DNA of 11,855 nt from Spartobacteria bacterium (lineage in GTDB: Bacteria; Verrucomicrobiota; Verrucomicrobiia; Chthoniobacterales; Chthoniobacteraceae), in contig JANXWU010000076.1 of NCBI GenBank assembly GCA_025350985.1, positions 1 through 11,855 of the forward strand, read 5' to 3'. The notes beneath the pieces were generated by a model that was not told where the DNA came from, ran no database searches, and was given only the letters and a program-made list of their open reading frames with translations. The number at the start of each line of letters is the position of its first letter. Positions within the stretch are counted from its first letter, which is position 1. This document shows, one piece after another, positions 7,105 to 11,855 of the stretch. A program made the translations under genes and the position numbers.

Positions 7105-8450
7105 GCGCCGGGATGCAACGCTTCGGCCAAGGGAGCGCGCCCGCGCACTTTTCCCGTGGGTGCAGACGCGGAGTTTTTCGCCGGTGGAAAATCCGTTTCA
7201 TCTTCCTTCGCCGCCGCCAGTGCCAGACCCGCCACCAGCGCGACGAATCCCAAAATAGCCGGCTGGCCGAGTTGCCCGGTCGTGAGATCGAACGCGCACG
7301 CGCCGAGCAGCAGCAGCGGGAGCGCGTTGCCGCGTCCGAGCGCACGCCACGACGCGCGCGCGACGAAGATGCAAAGCGCCAGCCGCAAAATAATGAACGC
7401 GAAACCGAGGATGACGCCGCTTTCCAGCACGAGTCGCGGCCACTCCCCCTCCGCCAACAGAAAGCGACGGGCGCCACTGAGCAGACCCGCACCCGCATTG
7501 GTCCCCACGCCGATTCCGTAGCCCAGCCACGGGGCTTCGTGCGCGGCGGTGATCGATGCAAATAAATCGCCGGCGAGTCGTTCCAAGATTCCCTCCCGCA
7601 GTCCGCCGGCACCGCGAAATCTTTCGCTGTGGACGCGCAACCCTTCATGAAAAACGTGAATGGAACTCAACCCGAAATAGGCCACCCCTGCTGTCGCCAC
7701 GGGCAGGAGCGCCTGGCGGAACATGCGCCGCTGACGCAAACACGCGATCAATCCCGCGCCCAAAACAATCGCCGTGCCGGCCACTGCGGAGCGGCTGGCG
7801 GAAACGGCCAGCGCGAAGACCAAAGTCGGCACGGCAAAAAAAGGCAGACTCCAGCGTGCGACGCGGTCGCCCAAAAATCGTTCGAGCGCGAACGCGGTCG
7901 AGGTGGCCAGAAACGCCGCCATGCCCGTGACGAACGAGAATAGTCCCGAAGGCCGCACTTTGTCCGCTGAGGCAAAAAGTTGTCCGCCAACATCCCCGCC
8001 CGCACCCACGTTGATCCACGCATCGGGGCCGGCGCGAAATTGTTCCAGAGCCAGCGCGGTCATCGGAAAGAGCAGGATTAAAAACGCACCACCCATTTTG
8101 AGAACATCGGCGCGCGAGAAGACTGCGGGCACGATGAAAATCAACGGCAGATGGAGAAAATTCGCGTGGACTCCAAAGACCGTCACCTTCCAGTTTCCAA
8201 TCCCAAAACACGCCGCCGCCACATCGAGCGCGGCCAGCGCCACGATCCAGCGGACAAAAGCGTGGCGCGGGAAAATTCCGCGCGCCAACGCGGTCACGTA
8301 AATGGCGACGACGACCGGATCGCGCACGACGAGAAACGGCGTGGACAGCGACGGGACGATCCATTTGCGAAACGCGCCCTCAAAAATCAGGAGCCAGAAA
8401 TAAAGCCAGATCAGTCCTTTGATCGCGCGCGTGTCGGCGGGTGATTCCAT
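7101..8450 (-). CDS. Wzy-like O-antigen/exopolysaccharide polymerase, multi-spanning membrane protein
   Basis: Encodes 449 residues from the ATG at 8450-8448, two bases after the preceding stop. I count about ten to twelve hydrophobic segments between residues 11 and 414. The N-terminus has the motif FEGAFRKWIVPSLSTPFLVV (23-42) followed by RDP, which I associate with a family of putative polysaccharide polymerases. Central motifs RPSGLFSFVTGMAAF (166-180) and VSASRSAVAG (216-225), then PWLGYGIGVGTN (307-318) and EWPRLVLESGVILG (336-349), match the Wzy_C/O-antigen ligase pattern. The region between about 265 and 340 is the likely large periplasmic loop. The last 35 residues are hydrophilic, rich in Ala, Pro and charged residues, and probably cytosolic. 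A polymerase would join flipped repeat units in the periplasm. Such proteins diverge strongly, so a ligase role remains possible. The longer frame up to 8570 lies inside the upstream gene and is rejected. Confidence 0.82.
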   Translation of the reverse strand: MESPADTRAIKGLIWLYFWLLIFEGAFRKWIVPSLSTPFLVVRDPVVVAIYVTALARGIFPRHAFVRWIVALAALDVAAACFGIGNWKVTVFGVHANFLHLPLIFIVPAVFSRADVLKMGGAFLILLFPMTALALEQFRAGPDAWINVGAGGDVGGQLFASADKVRPSGLFSFVTGMAAFLATSTAFALERFLGDRVARWSLPFFAVPTLVFALAVSASRSAVAGTAIVLGAGLIACLRQRRMFRQALLPVATAGVAYFGLSSIHVFHEGLRVHSERFRGAGGLREGILERLAGDLFASITAAHEAPWLGYGIGVGTNAGAGLLSGARRFLLAEGEWPRLVLESGVILGFAFIILRLALCIFVARASWRALGRGNALPLLLLGACAFDLTTGQLGQPAILGFVALVAGLALAAAKEDETDFPPAKNSASAPTGKVRGRAPLAEALHPGA

Positions 8451-8452
8451 TT

Positions 8453-9670
8453 TCACGAAAGCGCGGCCTCGATGATTTTGCGCGCGTAACGATCCCAGGT
8501 GAACTGCGCCGCCTTCTCCCGGGCGGCGCGGCGCAGGTCGGGGAGCAAACTTCGGTGTTCGGCAAACCAAGCTATTTTTTCGGCGAGGCGCGCTGGTTCA
8601 CGCATCGGCACCAGAAAACCGGTGCGCCCCTCGTCGATCAAGTCCGCGCCACCCGCGTTTGCCGTGACGATCAACGGCAGTCCGCAACTCATCGCCTCCT
8701 GCTGCACCAGCGCGCGGCCCTCGACGATGGAGGGCAGCACCAGCACATCGCACGTTTGCATCAAGGCCAGCACCTCGCGCTGCGGGCGGCTCGCCTCGTG
8801 CAAGAAGTCAGGAAATTCGCGGCGGTAAAAACTCATCGGCGCCACTGGTGCGCCGAGGACGACCAGTCGCGCGGCCCGCCGGTCGAGCATTTTCATCGCG
8901 GCGAAAACGTCCGCGAGGCCTTTCCGCTGCGTCATCGCGCCCGCAAATAAAACCCTCAGCGCTTCACCGCGCGCGTCTCTCTTGGAGGCAATTTCGGCGT
9001 CGATAAAAGGTGGGGAGCCGAACTCCGCCAACACGCATTTTTTGGAAGAACGAATTTCTTCCGGCAGCGAGTCGAACACGTTTTGGCTCGGGCACACAAC
9101 CACGTCCGCCAGCGCCAGCTCGCCGGTTTTGCGTTCGAGTTTTGCCGCGGAATCGGCGTGCCCTTGCAGCGTGGCCGCCCAGTGCGGAAGACGCGCCGCT
9201 TCTTCGCGCAGCAGGCGTTGCGAGGTCTGCCAGTACACGATTGGCAATTCATAAACGCAGCGAATTCCCATTTCTCGCGCCACCCGAAAAGTTTCCAGCG
9301 CGCTGTCTTCGTAACAGTGGATTACTTTCACCACGCGCTGCTTCCGCAGCCACTTTGCAACGGCGGCGTCCAAGCCGCGATGCACCGCGTCGGGAGAGGC
9401 AAATCCGTTTTCGTGACGCGTGAGAAAGGACGCGCCCAGTTTTCCCGCGGCGAGCCGGACAGCCTCGCGCAACGGATGCGTGCAAATTTTGGCGCGCGGA
9501 ATCTCGTACGAGCGGCGTGCCATTTCCCGTCGAAAAACGGACGGCAACCGGGCGCTCCACGAGGGCGCGGCAAGAGTCGTGTGAAAGGAGTGCAGCCATC
9601 CGTCGCGGGCGAGCGCCGCGAGCAAAGCGCGGACGAAGGTGTTTCCCGTCGGATGTGAAACGGCGATCAT
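8453..9670 (-). CDS. GT4 family glycosyltransferase with SHPTGN N-terminus
   Basis: Encodes 405 residues. The N-terminus reads MIAVSHPTGNTFVRALLAAL, where SHPTGN (5-10) takes the place of the usual glycine-rich GT4 loop. This is followed by VIHCYEDSALETFRVARE (116-133) and YELPIVYW (140-147) in the acceptor domain. The donor-binding half has VLFAGAMTQRKGLADVF (240-256), with K250 in the expected phosphate-binding position, and a complete EX7E motif (E317 and E325) in SIVEGRALVQQEAMSCGLP. The family call is firm; the sugar is unknown. The ATG overlaps the preceding TGA as ATGA. This start has the best Shine-Dalgarno sequence in the operon, GGAGG (complement of 9678-9682), seven bases upstream. 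The next gene, the polymerase, starts two bases after its stop. Confidence 0.92.
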   Translation of the reverse strand: MIAVSHPTGNTFVRALLAALARDGWLHSFHTTLAAPSWSARLPSVFRREMARRSYEIPRAKICTHPLREAVRLAAGKLGASFLTRHENGFASPDAVHRGLDAAVAKWLRKQRVVKVIHCYEDSALETFRVAREMGIRCVYELPIVYWQTSQRLLREEAARLPHWAATLQGHADSAAKLERKTGELALADVVVCPSQNVFDSLPEEIRSSKKCVLAEFGSPPFIDAEIASKRDARGEALRVLFAGAMTQRKGLADVFAAMKMLDRRAARLVVLGAPVAPMSFYRREFPDFLHEASRPQREVLALMQTCDVLVLPSIVEGRALVQQEAMSCGLPLIVTANAGGADLIDEGRTGFLVPMREPARLAEKIAWFAEHRSLLPDLRRAAREKAAQFTWDRYARKIIEAALS

Positions 9671-10671
9671 CGGGCCGCCTCCAACACCCGCAAATATTCC
9701 CGCGCGACGGCTTCCGGTCGGTGCCGCGCCAGATGTTCGTCCGCATTTTTTTGCAGCGTGGAAACAAGCGCGTCATCGGTCAGCAGCCGGGCCAGCACGC
9801 GCGCAAGAGCGGCGGCGTCGTCCTTCGGAAAAGTAAGCCCGCACGCGCCGATGGCTGCCGGAAGCCCGCCCCCATCCGAGCCAGCGACGACGCAGCCGCA
9901 CGCGATTCCCTCCAGCGCCACCATGCCAAACGGCTCGTTCCAGCGCGACGGCACGACCATGATTTTGTGCGCGTGCAAAAGCCGCCGCAGTTCCGCGTGG
10001 CTGACCTTTCCCGCGAAAACGATTTGACCCTCCAGCCCCGCTTCCTGCGTCTGCCTGCGCAGCGGCTCCAATTCGGGGCCGCCGCCGTCGATCGTCAGAC
10101 GCGGCCTCAGACCTGACTGTTGGAGCTGGTGCAAGGCCTCGATCAAAAGATCCACGCCTTTATCGGACACGAGCCGTCCCACGCAAACCAGTTCGCGATT
10201 CCGCGCGACGCTTTCATCGCTCGTAAAATTTTCGTCGTACGGATCGCCGACGATGATCGACTCCACTCGCAGGTGAGAGGCAACCGCCGTGCTGATTGAA
10301 ATGTTTTTGGCGAAGCGAAGAACGAAATGTTTCAACCGATCACGCCAGCGGCTGCGGCCATCGACACCTGCAATCCAAGTGTGATGCGCGACGATCCAGG
10401 GACGCCGCACGAGTAGCAGCGGCCACGCGGTCTGCAGACTGATGTTGTTTTGAAAAAAAACGTCGCACCACCGAACAAGGCTGATGAGAGCGAGAGGCCG
10501 TGGTGCTCGGATGACCTCAAAGGGAAAGACTTCTTCGTCGCATTCGCGGGTTTGCGTCACCACTTTCACCTCGTGCCCGGCGCGGACGAACTCGCGCGCG
10601 AGCAGCCGCGTGACGGTTTCGATGCCGCCCACGCTCGGATGAAAAAAATGCGACGAGATCAGAATTTTCAC
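9667..10671 (-). CDS. GT4 family glycosyltransferase, GTG start
   Basis: Encodes 334 residues, slightly short for GT4. The N-terminal loop HFFHPSVGGIETVTRLLARE (8-27) is classic GT4. The donor domain contains VCVGRLVSDKGVDLLIEAL (162-180), IDGGGPELEPLR (194-205) and an EX7E motif (E246 and E254) in NEPFGMVALEGIACG. It should be a retaining cytosolic enzyme adding one sugar to the repeat unit. The start is GTG at 10671-10669, inside a GTGA overlap with the preceding gene's TGA. The family-typical KILISSHFF begins directly at it, which supports this start. The shortness comes from a compact acceptor domain between about 75 and 160, not from a visible frameshift. A run of eight T in the coding strand (10453-10460 on the window) encodes residues 71-73 and could be slippage-prone. 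Confidence 0.92.
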   Translation of the reverse strand: MKILISSHFFHPSVGGIETVTRLLAREFVRAGHEVKVVTQTRECDEEVFPFEVIRAPRPLALISLVRWCDVFFQNNISLQTAWPLLLVRRPWIVAHHTWIAGVDGRSRWRDRLKHFVLRFAKNISISTAVASHLRVESIIVGDPYDENFTSDESVARNRELVCVGRLVSDKGVDLLIEALHQLQQSGLRPRLTIDGGGPELEPLRRQTQEAGLEGQIVFAGKVSHAELRRLLHAHKIMVVPSRWNEPFGMVALEGIACGCVVAGSDGGGLPAAIGACGLTFPKDDAAALARVLARLLTDDALVSTLQKNADEHLARHRPEAVAREYLRVLEAAR

Positions 10672-11744
10672 GTCGCCGATGCACGCTCCAGACGGTGCAG
10701 AAATTCATGGGCCACTTGCGGCAATGCGCGGTGCGCCGGAAGTCGGCGCGCGGCAGCCAACCTCGCCGGCAAATCGTGGTCCAGCTTGATCAAGAGCGGA
10801 GAGTAACCCTCCGCGCGCCATCCGGCGAAGTGAACGTCGTCGCGCGTCACGACCACCGGCAGCCCGTGTTCGAGCATGGCGGTCGCCGTGGCACTTTTTC
10901 CGATGATTTCCCACGGCGTCGTCGCAATGCCAAAGTTCAGTTGGGAAAAAAGCTCCGCGATTTTTCGCGGCGGCTGCTCGCCGAGTCGGACAAATTCAAA
11001 CGCGTCGCCATAGTCACGCTCCAACTTTTCCCACAACGCACCGCCCGCGCCGATGCGACCGATGTGCGAGATCACGACCCGTTTTCCGGTCTGGCGCAAA
11101 TGGCTGAACAACGGCTCGGGACTCCACGCCGGATGCAGCGTGCCAAACATCCCGAACCTCCATTTTTCATCCGATGCAGGAAAGGTCGGATGGCTTTCCA
11201 AAATCGGAATCGCGCCGAAGAGCAGCAGCCTTTCCGCCGGGACTCCGAGCGCACGCAGCACGGCGGCGTAGGCGGAATTACTGGTCTGCACGACCCGCGG
11301 ACGCAACGCGCGAAGCACGCCCAGCACGCCGCGCCGTTGCAACCCACCGAGCAGCCGGTCTTTGATGGACGCACCATTTTCGGCGCCGAGCCAGAGTTCG
11401 TGAAACATGATTTGCACCGGTCGCGCGCCGATGATCGCAGCCAGCTTTTTCCCGAGCAGAAAGTTCAATCCGCGCGGGTGAAATCCATAACAGACAAATT
11501 GCAGGCTGACCCAGTCCGGCGCGAAGGCGTCGAGAAAATCGCGGGCGGCGCGCGCATGGCCGGTCGCGAGGTTGCGCAGACGCAGGACGCGCGAGTTTTT
11601 TCCGCTGTCGGCAAAGGGATCATGCAAGGCGAGCAGCGCCGTTTCGTGACCGAGCCGCGCGCATTCTTCCGCGAGGGCAGCGGTGTAATCGCCCACGCCA
11701 TCGCGTCCGGGCGCGAGGCAACTGGTCAGGAAAGCGATCCTCAT
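10668..11744 (-). CDS. GT-B fold glycosyltransferase, divergent (second EX7E glutamate absent)
   Basis: Encodes 358 residues from the ATG at 11744-11742. The N-terminus MRIAFLTSCLAPGRDGVGDY (1-20) is a glycine-rich GT-B loop. It is followed by VSLQFVCYGFHPRGL (79-93) and MFHELWLG (113-120). The second domain opens with RFGMFGTLHPAWSPEPL (196-212). Where GT4 enzymes carry EX7E, this one reads TTPWEIIGKSATATAMLEHG (275-294). Glu279 matches the first glutamate, but alanine or threonine stands where the second is expected, and there are two extra residues. The glycine and proline of HGLPVV are kept. It therefore looks like a distinct subgroup rather than a broken gene: the frame is uninterrupted and the rest of the fold signals are present. 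It lies nine bases after the preceding stop and overlaps the next gene as GTGA. The transfer reaction is inferred, and an accessory non-catalytic role cannot be excluded. Confidence 0.8.
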   Translation of the reverse strand: MRIAFLTSCLAPGRDGVGDYTAALAEECARLGHETALLALHDPFADSGKNSRVLRLRNLATGHARAARDFLDAFAPDWVSLQFVCYGFHPRGLNFLLGKKLAAIIGARPVQIMFHELWLGAENGASIKDRLLGGLQRRGVLGVLRALRPRVVQTSNSAYAAVLRALGVPAERLLLFGAIPILESHPTFPASDEKWRFGMFGTLHPAWSPEPLFSHLRQTGKRVVISHIGRIGAGGALWEKLERDYGDAFEFVRLGEQPPRKIAELFSQLNFGIATTPWEIIGKSATATAMLEHGLPVVVTRDDVHFAGWRAEGYSPLLIKLDHDLPARLAAARRLPAHRALPQVAHEFLHRLERASAT

Positions 11745-11753
11745 CCTTTGGTC

Positions 11754-11855
11754 TTAGCCGGGCGGCTTGCGAAATCGAACTCCCATCTGGGCCAGCACTT
11801 TTTGCCGGAGCGAATGCGGAAGTTTTTGCGTCGCCTTCTCCATGGCGGCGACGAG
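11754..11855 (-). CDS. C-terminal end of an upstream operon gene, function unknown (partial)
   Basis: The minus strand is open from the right edge to a TAA at 11756-11754, giving 33 codons of a protein whose start lies outside the window. The visible tail is basic and contains MEKATQKLPHSL and ends VRFRKPPG. I recognise no family from it. It ends nine bases before the ATG of the next gene in the same direction, which fits the tight packing of the operon and makes it the likely next gene upstream. The codon bias is like that of its neighbours. A glycan-biosynthesis role is suggested only by position. Confidence 0.6.
   Translation of the reverse strand, partial: LVAAMEKATQKLPHSLRQKVLAQMGVRFRKPPG

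Noticed and set aside
6328..7521. Plus-strand open frame of 397 codons opposite a GT4 and the polymerase
   Set aside because: It spans two real minus-strand genes and their ATGA junction, and shows no recognisable motif.
8451..8570. Upstream extension of the Wzy-like gene to 8570
   Set aside because: The extra 40 residues overlap the end of the preceding glycosyltransferase gene and are Pro/Arg-rich; the ATG at 8450 sits two bases after that gene's stop.
1..11855. tRNA, rRNA, CRISPR arrays, insertion sequences, phage or attachment sites
   Set aside because: No cloverleaf-like sequence, regular spaced repeats, transposase motifs or paired terminal repeats were seen. Nearly every base is accounted for by glycan genes of similar codon use.

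Overview
This window is a polysaccharide (exopolysaccharide or O-antigen type) biosynthesis locus on a GC-rich bacterial chromosome. All functional calls come from reading the encoded proteins. The genome is GC-rich in third codon positions, most genes lack a convincing Shine-Dalgarno sequence, and the protein flavours (a PNRNQTGNFF-type O-antigen ligase, WcaI/WcaF-like proteins, a glycosyltransferase starting with a SHPTGN motif) remind me of Verrucomicrobiota. That assignment is a low-confidence impression, not a demonstration.

Layout, left to right: (1) 1-605, minus strand: the N-terminal 201 codons of a multi-spanning O-antigen ligase/polymerase-like protein that runs off the left edge. 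(2) 606-757: a short divergent intergenic region with an imperfect nested inverted repeat. (3) 758-2203, plus strand: a complete WcaJ-type polyprenyl-phosphate sugar-1-phosphate transferase, the priming enzyme and the only plus-strand gene. (4) 2197-11744, minus strand: a very compact run of nine complete genes read from right to left, preceded by the last 33 codons of a further gene at the right edge. In transcription order these are a GT-B glycosyltransferase with an unusual active-site region, a GT4, a second GT4, a Wzy-like polymerase, a third and a fourth GT4, a WcaF-like acetyltransferase, a WaaE-like GT2 and a WcaI-like GT4. Neighbouring genes overlap by 4 to 11 bp or are separated by 1 to 9 bp, so this is almost certainly one operon. 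Its last gene overlaps the end of the plus-strand priming gene tail to tail by 7 bp.

Inferred working model: the priming enzyme loads a sugar-1-phosphate onto undecaprenyl phosphate in the inner membrane. Up to seven cytosolic glycosyltransferases then extend it, and the WcaF-like enzyme O-acetylates a residue or a precursor. A flippase that is not in this window would export the unit. One or both polymerase/ligase-like membrane proteins would polymerise it or transfer it to an acceptor. The window holds no Wzx flippase, Wza/Wzc-type export or chain-length gene, and no sugar-nucleotide synthesis gene, so the locus must continue outside it or rely on genes elsewhere. I found no tRNA, rRNA, CRISPR, insertion sequence or phage feature. 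The most distinctive points are the glycosyltransferase at 10668-11744, which lacks the second glutamate of the EX7E motif, the physically separated priming gene, and the presence of two different polymerase/ligase-like proteins.
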